The notes under the pieces: model-generated
What the model was told of the DNA's origin: nothing
The model's input: the letters and a program-made list of their open reading frames with translations, nothing else
Databases searched by the model: none
Shown here: one piece after another, positions 12,372 to 21,943 of the stretch
Layout: each line of letters begins with the position of its first letter
How positions within the stretch are numbered: position 1 is the stretch's first letter
Translations under genes and position numbers: made by a program
Assembly (NCBI GenBank): GCA_048013815.1
Contig: CM106586.1
Span: 16,926,001-16,990,000, forward strand
Length of the DNA stretch: 64,000 bases
Source: Setoptus koraiensis
Lineage: Eukaryota > Arthropoda
Reading direction: 5' to 3'

Positions 12372-13547
12372 TCCGACGACAACCGGAGATGGAGCGGCAC
12401 TTCTTGACGAGCCGTAGCCGCGATTGGGCAACCTGGCCGGCTGCTGCTGTTGCCGTCTGGCCGGCTCTGGCGCTGATTTGCCCAAGGCCGAGTTAACATC
12501 GTAAAATTGCGACGACTTTGAGCAGTCCACGGAGTGCCAATAATCGCAGGCTAGTATGGCCTGATTGAAAACGGTTCCAATACCGCACAGAAACGACTCA
12601 TGCCGCCCACTCCAGCACACATGATACGCCTGACATCCGGTTTCCTCGTCGGCGTAATAGCCAAAGTCGAAGTTTTTGTCGTTGCACGTGAACGAGGTCT
12701 TTGGAACCCGCGTGTAAGCGGGAAAATCTACGCCCGGCTTGCCCGCCACAGAGCCTGCGTTTCGGGCCGGTCGGGAGGGCGGATCATTTCGGGCGATTTC
12801 GGACGATTCCGAGCGATTTTGGGCGATTTTGGGCGATTTCGGACGATTTCGGACGATTTCGGACGATTTCGGACGATTCCGAGCGATTTCGGACGATTTC
12901 GGACGATTTCGCAAGTTTTCGGATGATTTCGGATGATTTCGGGCGATTTCGGACGATTTCGGGCAATTTCGGATGATTTCGGGTCATTTCGTGTCATTTC
13001 GGATGATTTCGGGTAATTCGAGATATTTGGGATATTTGAGCAAGTTTTCTGGTTAGCTGAGAATCAATCGATCGTGTGTGTCGAGCGTGCACCGTTACTC
13101 ACCGTATAGAGCGGGCTCTGAGTCGGCCTCCGCGTCCTGCTGACTCTGGCCAGAGTAGTTGTAATCCAGCGAGCTGTCATAATTGTCTTGCGATTGGCGT
13201 TGCTGCTGTTGCTGCTGTGGCGCCCTGGCCGAACCGGAACTTGCGTAACCGCTGCTCGGCTGAACGTTTTGTTGTGTTTGGGCAGGCGCAATTTGGGGCT
13301 GCTGCTGCTGCGATTGAACAATGTACGATTGCGCAACAGGCGCCGGAACTTGATTGGTGCTTGCTTGTGGCGAAGAGCCGGGCCTCTTGAGCTGCTGCAC
13401 CGGCTGCTGTCTGATGATGGAACTGTAGAGAGGTTGTCTCTGGCGCTGTTGCTGCTGTTGCGTCTGGGGTCCCTTGGTGTCTTGAGCGTGGGCCAGCGAG
13501 GCCACAAGTATGAGCGCGGCCAGCGGCCACAATGATTGTGCTAACAT
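8560..13547 (-). CDS. Secreted cuticle protein with one chitin-binding type-2 domain (CPAP1-like)
   Basis: Three exons join in phase: 13547-13103 (donor GTGAGT, phase 1), 12754-12156 (acceptor GCAG, donor GTAATT, phase 0) and 9411-8560, giving about 631 residues. Residues 1-21 form a signal peptide (MLAQSLWPLAALILVASLAHA). Exon 2 carries the motif KPGVDFPAY and then a peritrophin-A (CBM14) domain with six cysteines at about 172, 189, 195, 205, 218 and 226, plus the usual aromatic residues. The rest is Gln/Asn/Ser-rich. A single such domain is typical of CPAP1 proteins, which bind chitin in the extracellular cuticle matrix. The domain assignment is firm. Which CPAP1 member it is, and what the long Gln-rich arms do, I cannot say. 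The 2.7 kb second intron could hide further exons, though none is needed to keep phase. Confidence 0.85.
9412..12155 (-). other. Second intron of the cuticle gene
   Basis: A 2.7 kb intron with GTAATT donor and GCAG acceptor, the acceptor directly preceded by a CA-rich tract. It is GC-rich and contains no open frame I would defend. A direct duplication of about 20 bp (GAGCAACCAAAGTTACATT) lies at roughly 10546-10584, and short TTTCGCTCG-type repeats near 11750-11810. Confidence 0.6.
12780..13012. repeat. Tandem array of decamer ATTTCGGACG inside intron 1
   Basis: About 23 units of a 10 bp repeat (consensus ATTTCGGACG on the plus strand, variants with GGGCG, GATGA or CCGAG) fill most of the first intron (12755-13102) of the cuticle gene. 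Ten is not a multiple of three and the unit lacks stops in most frames, so the array is open in several frames on both strands. The repeat-like ORFs there are artefacts of the array, not genes. Confidence 0.9.
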
Positions 13548-16500
13548 TTTTTGGGATATTTGGGCACCGATCTGGCAGTTTATCGTTTCTTTATTGATTG
13601 ATGATCACTATGACGCCTATCACTTTCTTTGTACTTTGTGCCTTTGCAGTGGCTTGTGGTGTGCACTTATCACTTGTTTCGCAATGGTCAATTGAGAACT
13701 GTCGCCCAACTATATACTGTATACACTTTATAACTAATAGCTCATCGAGCCGTGCGTAGCTGCTGGCGGTGCGATATGGATGTGATATGCTCCATAAAAC
13801 TGAACGATGGCGACTGTTCCGGTTCCGTAACTAATAGACACTTGGCTGGTTTGACTTGTCGCGACTTCTCAATCAACTTTCAACACGAACGAGCGGCTCT
13901 TACCAATTATTTGTATATTGCACACTGTTGTCTTATGCTGCTAATATAGTAACTCTGTTTATATACTTTTATTTCGTCTCGTCGCTCTCCAAGTTACAGA
14001 CTAACGCAATAAATTTCGGGCTCGCGTGCGGCCAATTAGGCAGCAACAAGTGGATAGTATGTTGGCTTGTGCAAATTAAATTTCTATAGTGCCCGCTGAT
14101 CGCAATTGTTTGTGTCGGCCAATGTTGGGATATTCTTTTCAGCCTGTCTCTACAAAGAACATGACGGGATAACTTTCACTTTCTCTCTCTCTCTCTCTCT
14201 TTCTCTCTTTCGTTGTCTCCCTCTCTCCCCCTCTCCCCGGGCCACAACCGCGCGATCGATTGGCGGCTCTCGAGTGCCGGCCCGCCACATCCACAGTGCG
14301 CAATGCACCGTCATTGTTGCACACTCGTCCAGTTGATTTCGTCTGAGCAACCGCCCCGGCGTCCAGCCGACAGGTCCCGCCCAGAGCTCGCTCGGCGCTC
14401 GTTTAGCACCGCTCGCCGCATGACGGTCTCGGCAAGCGCGACCCGTTGTCCGGAGCGCCGGCGCCGTTGCCGTCTAGACACACGACGGCGCTGATTTGCA
14501 AGCGAAAGTGAAACCGATTCGTGCCGCTTCTTCGCTCGCCGGCCCGTCATTCTTCTGTGGCCGCTTCTCTCGCTGGCCCGTTATTTTTCTGTGGCCTCGC
14601 AGTGGCTGCTCGACGGGCAAACGGGCGGAGTCGGCCCCGGCCAACACTTGCCCCTCTTCGGGCTTGTTAACACACGGGCCGCAAGTGTTACATTGTGTGC
14701 AACAAGTGCGCGAATAACGGTCTAATTATCTCCGAAATAGGGGTAGTAGCAGGTGGTGCGAGGAGCATAATCGTCGTCTGTTTACGGAATTGTGCTCACA
14801 GAATCCAAACATCCATTTATCCGTCCGTTCGTCCATCCATAGGTTGCTGTCGTCGCCTTCAGCGGCCGCTTGCTACCGCCGGCCTGTTTGCATTCGAAGC
14901 GACCACTCGATTCGAGTGGCTCGAACCGGCGGCCGGCCCAGGCAATAAATTATGCCGCTTACCAAGTGAGACAAGTGAGCAATTTTTGGCGATGACCTTT
15001 CGCGTTTTGTATCGCGCGTCTGGCCGGCTCGGCGAGCTTTTCACAAATTGACTGAGTGATTTCATCATCGCTTTTCATTCTCTCCACACCGACCAAAGAC
15101 AATCAAATGTCATGTTGTTGTTGTCCGCTTGCTGCCGCCGCCGCCGCTGCTCATAATCGATACAAACCAATCAATTTGCGAACGCACAAGATCATTGACC
15201 ACTGCCACCTGTAACTGACCAGTGGGCATGTAAACAAAGCGCGATCATTGGTCAACTTTTCGGTCCTTTTTTTCAGTTTTACGGAACGCAGTTTTTTTTG
15301 GGGGCGGCCACAGACACAATGTGTGCATTTGAATATCACTGCCAAATGAAGCCATTGAAGGCAACGTTTGTTTTCAAATGGTAATAATGGCCAGATAATT
15401 GCTGGCTCTTCTTCGTCTGTTTCTTTTTCTGCTGCTTGTAGCAACAAGAATGTCGTTGTTGTTCGCGTCGACAATTGGCACCAGCCTATGGCCGCAATTG
15501 CCCATTGCCGGGAGTTTGTTCGAGCCGACGATAAACACGGCACGATTGTCAGATCAGAAATCGATCATGCATTTGCTGCAAGCCAGTCATATTGCTACAC
15601 TGGCTGTGTGTGTAAACACATATAATAATAATATAATCGCACCATGATGATCTCGCTTGACAAGATGATCTTGGCAACGACAGCCATGCTGCCAAGATCA
15701 TCGACGCCAAATAATGGGATGATTGGGCGCCTCTACACTGTTGACTTTTGGGCAAATGTTTGTCAATTGATGCCCTTTTGGCCATCAATCAATTGGTGTT
15801 GTGAGCGCCAGGTCGCAACGGATGCAGCGGCGCTCAATGTGCCGGCCGATGTGACACATTATATTATTGCCATGACAATCATATCGGTCGATGAAGGGCC
15901 AGAGACGCAATTTAAGCGCATGATTTGTTCACCGCAATTATGCGCAATCGTCATAAGCACCCGCAATTAAGCAAGCCAATAATTAATAATACGGCTTAAT
16001 TGCGCGTTTATCGCCTGTCGCCTCACTATTACATTGAGTTCAACAACAACGGTCGTTGTTTTGGCCAATCACCACACCACCCATCATACAATTTTCAGTT
16101 TGTGTTATGCAAACAATAGGTGCAACTAGACGCAATCACTTCGGGCGGCTCACAAGGGTCGCCGTTGCAACCAAAGTCAACCAAAGCAACAAAAAACAGA
16201 TCGACACTTGTTGGCTCTGCTCGACCAGTATTACTGGTCCAGCAATGAGCGCCAGCCGACCAAGAGATATCGCACGATGATAACAAAATGTAAATACATA
16301 ATATAGTATAGATAAAGTATAATAAAATATAGATTGTTTCGCATTGCGTAACTTTGCTTCCGCGGTTGTTGTCATAATCACCGGTGGTGCAATTAATACC
16401 ACCACTGGGGCTTGGTTGCAGCTGCTTCATCATCAGCGCTTCTCGTGCTGGATTGGACACCCATGAACTGAGCGCCAAAACAACAACCAACGACACGATG

Positions 16501-17249
16501 CAACAAACACTGAATTTGCATAATTTCCAGACATGTCTCTGAGGCCGTCATAACACCTCCTAATGTGCGCATATCAGGCAAACTATTTGTGCCCATTATT
16601 TACAATAATCTCAATCACACTGTTGTATCAACACTGATTGTTTGCAGACACAAAACAACTTGTTGCCTTGCATAACAACTGAGGTGCAGCTTGATTGAAA
16701 TTCTTGCCAATTCTTGCACCCATTGCATTAATTACTTTCAAATCTGATCAATATTCATTCGTCGTGTTCAATTTGTTTGCCTGCAGTGCAGTTTATTGTA
16801 ATAAATGACCACAATCATCCCCGATATTAGTCGATGCATGATGCCATGTTCAGCATTCTATTGTTGGCGTCGTGACAGATACAGAAAATACTCGCACACA
16901 AATCATGAGTCTGATGGGGGAATGATCAATAAATAAGGTGATTAAGCATACTGATCCATATTCTAAAGACTTATTACTATGCCATTTTAGGGCAACACAA
17001 CGACGGTTAAAAGGGACAGAGGGTTTGATTGATTGACAATTGTTTGTACAATGTCTGGACATCTATCTGATGACAATTACACTACTTGCGACCAATCAAC
17101 TAATAACACACACACAATCTAATTTTAATAGTTTGTCATTATTACAAGGCTTATTATAGTAGAGCCGGCAGCTCGATAGCTGTGCGGCGACATCGCAACG
17201 TTTAAACGCCACAGCCGCCCCAACTAGAGGTAACTCGCCTCGAGTCAGC
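13548..17249. other. Intergenic region upstream of the cuticle gene
   Basis: About 3.7 kb without a firm gene. A CT-rich microsatellite lies at about 14180-14216. One stretch on the minus strand, about 16547 down to 16095, is open without an ATG. It has a hydrophobic segment (VCCIVSLVVVLALSSWV) and a Cys-containing end, and might be an exon of a small secreted protein. I cannot define its start or splice sites. The rest shows no coding signal. Confidence 0.45.
13711..13716 (-). promoter_or_regulatory. Possible TATA box of the cuticle gene
   Basis: TATATA on the minus strand about 165 nt upstream of the start codon at 13547, with room for a roughly 130 nt leader. It is a weak call because the neighbourhood is AT-rich. 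Confidence 0.3.
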
Positions 17250-17531
17250 TTACAATTGAAGATTCTGGTGAGGCCCCTTGCCCATTATTTTGGCTTTTAA
17301 AGTCTCGCCAGGTTGCAAGTTCTTCGGTATCACCACCAGGTTATTAATTGACTCGTGACGCAATCCCATCTTCCATTGCGTCTCGGTATCTTTAAGTGAT
17401 ACGGCTTCAAGATATACGACATCGTAGTCGGGCCCCAATTTCAATCGTTGTGCAATTTGCTGGATTACATCTTGGTTGTTGGTGCTACGATCGAGCAAGC
17501 AGTCTGACTGAGATGAACAAGTCAGGCATCA
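17250..17531 (-). CDS. Unrecognised coding-looking ORF, perhaps a terminal exon or a gene relic
   Basis: The minus strand is open from about 17531 to a stop at 17250. The useful part is about 85 residues from an acceptor-like CATCTCAG at about 17513. Composition is balanced, not low complexity (for example RLKLGPDYDVVYLEAVSLKD), unlike random frames here. There is no ATG at the natural start, so it would need an upstream exon. The upstream edge runs into an inverted copy of SUGP1 sequence at 17503-17640, so the ORF may sit at a rearrangement breakpoint. I do not recognise the family. Confidence 0.35.
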
Positions 17532-17640
17532 TTTGGGCGATTATTTGACCCCACAAGAGCTAGAGAAATTCATGAAGATATGGGAATCTATACAGACCGG
17601 AAACATCTCTCAACTGAGTAGATCGGACTACGATGATTTA
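17503..17640 (+). pseudogene. Inverted fragment of SUGP1 coding sequence
   Basis: About 138 bp on the plus strand match the SUGP1 gene, whose corresponding stretch lies on the minus strand at about 18432-18292. It encodes the segment LGDYLPPQELEKFM onward to SQLSKSDYDD. Over the last 88 bp I count only about three differences. The first part is more diverged, and the reading frame shifts near the left edge and ends at a stop soon after the match. It is too short to be a gene and looks like a local inverted duplication of host coding DNA. Confidence 0.8.
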
Positions 17641-17891
17641 TCCATGAACTGTGCTACACCGTAGTGCGACCATGAATAATGTATTTTTTATTACAAAGTA
17701 GTACGCAGACGTGACAAATTGTATCAACAAATAGTATTTGAAATAAAACTCTTCTGAAGCAGTTTAAAATGCCTTTCTGATGCTCTCGGGAGCATCTCTA
17801 GTGATATCTCAGAGGGTCTGAATCTTTAGAAATTATATCGATTCATTGCAAAAAGTCAGGAAAAAACGGGGCTAGGTATAGACCCATTTTG

Positions 17892-17943
17892 CTCAGCTCC
17901 TCGAGCTGAGTCGATCTAGGCTAACGAAGACTCAACCTGAGTC
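17892..17943. repeat. Two small perfect hairpins
   Basis: CTCAGCTC at 17892-17899 pairs with GAGCTGAG at 17903-17910 across a 3 nt loop. GACTCA at 17929-17934 pairs with TGAGTC at 17938-17943, again with a 3 nt loop. They lie between the inverted SUGP1 fragments and the SUGP1 stop codon. Confidence 0.7.
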
Positions 17944-17967
17944 TATCAGCTGAATAGGTTTCCTTGT

Positions 17968-17986
17968 GAGTAAATCGGACTACGAT
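17968..17986 (+). repeat. Second micro-copy of SUGP1 sequence, inverted
   Basis: GAGTAAATCGGACTACGAT is a 19 bp exact match, on the plus strand, to the SUGP1 coding strand (minus, near 18295-18313). It repeats the end of the larger fragment at 17503-17640, so the same breakpoint region appears three times within 850 bp. Confidence 0.65.
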
Positions 17987-18017
17987 AGTGAATAACAAAA
18001 ATCACAAATATCTACAT

Positions 18018-19685
18018 TTAATAATAAGGTCTTCTAGGATTATTCAAAGGATTCGGTCTAAATCTATAAGCAAGCATCATTCTCTTCCTGTAGGCCTCGT
18101 AAATGTCATCGCCCTCATTCAACTCTGTTGGATCGCTTGAGCCCAATCCTGCTCCATTATAGTTAGAAGTAGCTTTTATGGGCTCTTTTATGGAAGTTTG
18201 AGCGGTCTCGCCAGCGCCCAGTCCCTGACCCTCTTTCCAGCCCAATTTTAACATCATTTTGTATCCTAAGTTATCACATTGTATCTTGAAATCATCGTAG
18301 TCCGATTTACTCAGTTGAGAGATGTTTCCGGTCTGTATGGATTCCCATTTCTTCATGAATTTCTCTAGCTCTTGTGGAGGCAGGTAATCGCCCAAATGGT
18401 GCTTGCCCTTGTTCATTTCGGTGAGACTTTGAGCCCAGTTCTTGGTTTTTTCCATCTCTTTTCTTCGTTTCTTATGCTCCCAAGTTCCTTCATTTGGATC
18501 GATTTCCTCGTCTGAATCATAAGCATACTTGTGCTTCTTATCTTTCCTCTTGTCGTCTTTATCTGTTTTTCCTGTAATCATTGATTTTTGAGGCTGGATG
18601 TCAAATCTTTGTTGGATAACCTCAAACAAAGCTTTCATTTTTCTCTGATCTTCTAATTGTTTCCATTGGTCAGTGGACAGATCTGTTGTGCCGAATACCT
18701 GTCTTGCATATTGACACAACGCGGCATCTTTACTGGCGTCTACTGTTCGCTCGCTAGACCAACGCATTTTGTCATAGCTCATGATTGTAGCATCATGTAA
18801 TGCCGAGCTTGATCCAGGAGCTGGTGGATCCAAACAAACCGTTTGTGATATAGACTGAGATGTTGCTTTTGTATTAGATTTAAATGACATATTTCGGGAG
18901 GACTCTTGACGGACCAGCCGTAGAGCATTATCTATCTCTTTCTCTATAGTTGAAGTTGATGGCTGACGGTGGCTAGCTGAGCTATTTGATGATGATATGT
19001 CACGCTTTTCTTTCTGTGAATCCGGTACCCTATAGCCGGATAATGGTTTTTGTTTGTGATCAGTTGTTGCATATTGCTTCGATGTTCCTTTAAGAAAATG
19101 GCCTATTGTAGAGATTGATGAGCTTTGTCTAGATTCACTCGTCAAGTCATGTGATTCGTACTTGATTTCTGTTGCATCCGTAGTGCTCTTCTCATCTGGA
19201 GCTTGGTAATTGTTAGGATCAGTTCTCACCCCGAATGAAGACTCTTGTTTCACTGCAGAGACATCGATTTTTTTACATTTTGATTCCTCCTTCTTCTTGT
19301 TGCTACTGTTTTGTAGTGATTTGAATTGTTCCAAAAAAGATCCGTCATTCTTGAATTTATTGATAACAGGTAAGCTTATCTTGATAGGTTTATGCGGTAA
19401 GGATCCAGTCGTAAGCTCCGATGGCCTCTCTACTGGCTCATTTTTTACTTTAATTTGACAAGTTTCTATTTGAGAGGCAGCAACGGTTTTGCTTGAAGAC
19501 GCTGGTGGATTTATATCAATAGAAATCTCAGATTTCACAGCGGTTTTCACAGACAAATCATTGCTTGCATTTTTAGTGTTCAGTCTTTCGAGAATCTCCA
19601 GCTTTTTCCGTGCAATAAGTTCCTCTTGTTTGGATAATTCTTCTTGTCGCTTGGCGCGTTCCTTTCTAATCCTATTCTTGTCCAT
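18018..19685 (-). CDS. SUGP1: SUGP1 splicing factor homologue without SURP modules
   Basis: An intronless ORF of 555 residues. The C-terminus is unmistakable: YDSDEEIDPNEGTWEHKKRR, a following conserved GDYLPPQELEKFM block, a G-patch at about 468-512 (GWKEGQGLG and GAGLG) and the terminal motif KRMMLAYRFRPNPLNNPRRP. The N-terminus also fits, with QEELIARKK and NDGSFLEQF. SUGP1 is a nuclear factor of the early spliceosome that works with SF3B1, and its G-patch recruits a DEAH helicase. Human SUGP1 (645 residues) has two SURP modules between these regions. In their place this protein has Ser/Lys-rich low complexity and no motif I can read as SURP. It is divergently transcribed with EAPP. Downstream, inverted fragments of its own coding sequence occur. 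Confidence 0.92.
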   Translation of the reverse strand: MDKNRIRKERAKRQEELSKQEELIARKKLEILERLNTKNASNDLSVKTAVKSEISIDINPPASSSKTVAASQIETCQIKVKNEPVERPSELTTGSLPHKPIKISLPVINKFKNDGSFLEQFKSLQNSSNKKKEESKCKKIDVSAVKQESSFGVRTDPNNYQAPDEKSTTDATEIKYESHDLTSESRQSSSISTIGHFLKGTSKQYATTDHKQKPLSGYRVPDSQKEKRDISSSNSSASHRQPSTSTIEKEIDNALRLVRQESSRNMSFKSNTKATSQSISQTVCLDPPAPGSSSALHDATIMSYDKMRWSSERTVDASKDAALCQYARQVFGTTDLSTDQWKQLEDQRKMKALFEVIQQRFDIQPQKSMITGKTDKDDKRKDKKHKYAYDSDEEIDPNEGTWEHKKRRKEMEKTKNWAQSLTEMNKGKHHLGDYLPPQELEKFMKKWESIQTGNISQLSKSDYDDFKIQCDNLGYKMMLKLGWKEGQGLGAGETAQTSIKEPIKATSNYNGAGLGSSDPTELNEGDDIYEAYRKRMMLAYRFRPNPLNNPRRPYY

Positions 19686-20078
19686 CTCCTATCAATTTAT
19701 AAATACAATTTTTATATTTGTGACCATTTTTTGACTCAACCTGACCTCTGATATCTGCTCATAATATATGGCTAGTTCGTTGTTTATATCAGTATAACAA
19801 ATGACATGATAGGCGATATTGGGAAGAACTCGTTGCTACTAAAGATTTTCGTCAACAAACAATAAGCTAAACATTGATATAGAGATGAGGACAAAATGTT
19901 GACAAATAGCTATTAACATCCAATGACAAAAAAAAATGACCAGATTGGGATTGTTGCTAATTTCAATTCTTGCGCCAAATAAAGAACACGCGCTGCAATT
20001 CAAAATTCCGCAATAAACAGAAATCATATTATCGAATTTGCCAGCATGATGTTGATACTTTAAAGTCGCATTGGAATC
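19686..20078. promoter_or_regulatory. Shared head-to-head promoter region of SUGP1 and EAPP
   Basis: Only 393 bp separate the two start codons, which face away from each other. Both promoters and 5' untranslated regions must lie here, so a bidirectional promoter is likely. No TATA box with good spacing stands out. Confidence 0.6.
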
Positions 20079-21137
20079 ATGTCGAGAAAGCTTTATCTGG
20101 ATACTGTCTTCAATAAGACGAACAAAAAAGAGCTATGCAATGACGACGAGGACCCTGATGACATCATCACAGCTTTGGAAAGCGACGAGGAATACGAGCG
20201 AGAGGATATCGAAACTGTTGACGACGCCATACTGAATAGAATATTTGATGTTAAACAAGCCGAGACGAGGACAATCATAGAGAAATGTCGGAACCAGGAC
20301 TTAGATGAAATAATAAGTGTAAAAAGGATGAGAGCAGATGCAACTGGAAAAGCAGACGAGGAGGAGGAGGAGGATGATAACTATGGTGGAAACAACGCTG
20401 GCGAGCATGACGACTTTGAGATGATGATGCTTAGAGAGCGTGATGATCAAGTCCAATCCAAGAATTGTATCTACGAGACCAATATACCTGAGGCAAAAGA
20501 TCTAGATTTATTCTACAGCAATAGTATAGAGGATTGCGATTCTGGCAATACTCGTGATAAGGAAGAAATCAACAATAGATCCCTAACATGGGATAATATC
20601 CACGAGAATCTAGGCATAAAAGCTACTTCTCAATCTCAGAGCGATGCTGCCTTCCAAAACAATATTCAATACGGCTCGGTACTTGAACGAGAAGTTGACC
20701 AACTAATCACTGAAACAAGTAGTAAATCTGATGCAATATTGGATTGTCCAAGCTGTATGACTAGAGTAACACATAATTGTCAACGACATGAAACATTTAA
20801 GAATCATTACAGAGCCATGTTCGTTGACAATTGTCAAGTGGACTTTACTCAAGAGGTAATTGTAAAACCAACAAAATCGTCGAGACGTCAGATGCATCAT
20901 ATTAGAAGGCAAGCCAATCCTATCGAAAGAAATTTAGAAGCAATATCTACCGCGCCAATGGACTGCGATTATATGACAGAGGATTCAAACTCGAAGCATT
21001 CTAGTTTACCTAGTATTGACCCTGATGGTAGGTCCATATTTTTCAGGGTGCGATGTGCGAAATGCTCAACTTTGATTGGAATGTTGGACCGAGACGAAGT
21101 TTATCATTTTTATAATGTTCTAGCTAGTCACAGATAA
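20079..21137 (+). CDS. EAPP: E2F-associated phosphoprotein (EAPP) homologue
   Basis: An intronless ORF of 352 residues starting MSRKLYLDTVFNKTNKK. The N-terminal half is very acidic (runs of Asp and Glu). The C-terminal half has the EAPP signature: DCPSCMTRVTHNCQRHETFK followed by YRAMFVDNC, then a second CxxC (CAKC near 326), and an ending in DRDEVYHFYNVLASH. In human EAPP the same blocks occur, including the final FNVLASH, in a shorter protein of 285 residues. EAPP is a nuclear phosphoprotein that binds activating E2F proteins and affects transcription and cell-cycle progression. The paired CxxC motifs suggest a zinc-binding fold; that is inference. The extra length sits in acidic and Asn-rich linkers. 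Confidence 0.93.
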   Translation: MSRKLYLDTVFNKTNKKELCNDDEDPDDIITALESDEEYEREDIETVDDAILNRIFDVKQAETRTIIEKCRNQDLDEIISVKRMRADATGKADEEEEEDDNYGGNNAGEHDDFEMMMLRERDDQVQSKNCIYETNIPEAKDLDLFYSNSIEDCDSGNTRDKEEINNRSLTWDNIHENLGIKATSQSQSDAAFQNNIQYGSVLEREVDQLITETSSKSDAILDCPSCMTRVTHNCQRHETFKNHYRAMFVDNCQVDFTQEVIVKPTKSSRRQMHHIRRQANPIERNLEAISTAPMDCDYMTEDSNSKHSSLPSIDPDGRSIFFRVRCAKCSTLIGMLDRDEVYHFYNVLASHR

Positions 21138-21375
21138 CACAGTCCGCAATGCGATGATACCGTTCAAAATAACGACGAGACAGCTGTCTAAGCTGGGGAT
21201 GATGGAGCCATCTATTTCGTCGTCAAATCTCTTGTTCTCCCGCCGAGACTAAGCATTGAATACGCGCAGCTAACCTCTAAGCAAACATGCACTCAGAATC
21301 GATTGTTTGAGAAGATCCGTTGAGAGACTTCCTTACCCTGCTTTCTTATTCCCGATAAACCTGATCATTCGCAGC

Positions 21376-21381
21376 AATAAA
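21376..21381 (+). terminator. Polyadenylation signal of EAPP
   Basis: AATAAA about 240 nt past the EAPP stop codon, in the correct orientation and before the next gene. Confidence 0.55.
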
Positions 21382-21442
21382 CAATTGAGATTCGAAAACT
21401 GGCGATAAGAAGATGTGGACGCGGACAACTCCTCTAGTGTGA

Positions 21443-21628
21443 TTATGCTTCGATGGAAATTTCCACGACTTCTTTTGGTTCAAGTTCCATCTCATAGGGA
21501 GAATCAATGTCAACCTCTAACTGCGACCGAATGCTCGATATGATGATAGTGAACAATGATGTAATCCCTTTGAGCATAAAAGGTAGATCGTGATTGATCC
21601 AGATTAGATTATTGCAGGAGTTATTGTA
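21443..21628 (-). other. Orphan coding-looking ORF antisense to the EAPP-lipase gap
   Basis: The minus strand is open for 61 codons between a TGA and a TAA. It reads as a hydrophobic helix (MLKGITSLFTIIISSI) followed by an acidic tail (DSPYEMELEPKEVVEISIEA). The composition looks like real protein. There is no clear acceptor and no ATG until codon 18 or so. It could be a terminal exon of an unknown gene, a relic, or chance. I do not recognise it. Confidence 0.25.
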
Positions 21629-21943
21629 TCATATATATGTTTGATGAATGTAATATAGTAATCCCCAATACTTTGATGTTTATTTCGTGTATGTTGTTGT
21701 TTAAAGTTTTATTATCTAATATGAAAAAGTTCTCATTGTAACTCTAGCAGAACTGATCTATTAATTCATTGATCGAGCACACTAATAAATCAATAGCATA
21801 TATACAAACATGATGCTGTAATACTTTCATACGATCATTCAAGGGGTTCAACGACAAACCTGAAAATGAAATTTGTTACTTTTGCTCCCTCGATACTTTA
21901 TTGACATTTATGAATAAAGCGACCAATTAGAATCGTTTTCATC

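Noticed and set aside
12728-12997. Repeat proteins of the type RNRPKSSEI on the minus strand and a GRFRTISDDF type on the plus strand
   Set aside because: They are translations of the decamer tandem array inside intron 1 of the cuticle gene and occur in several frames at once.
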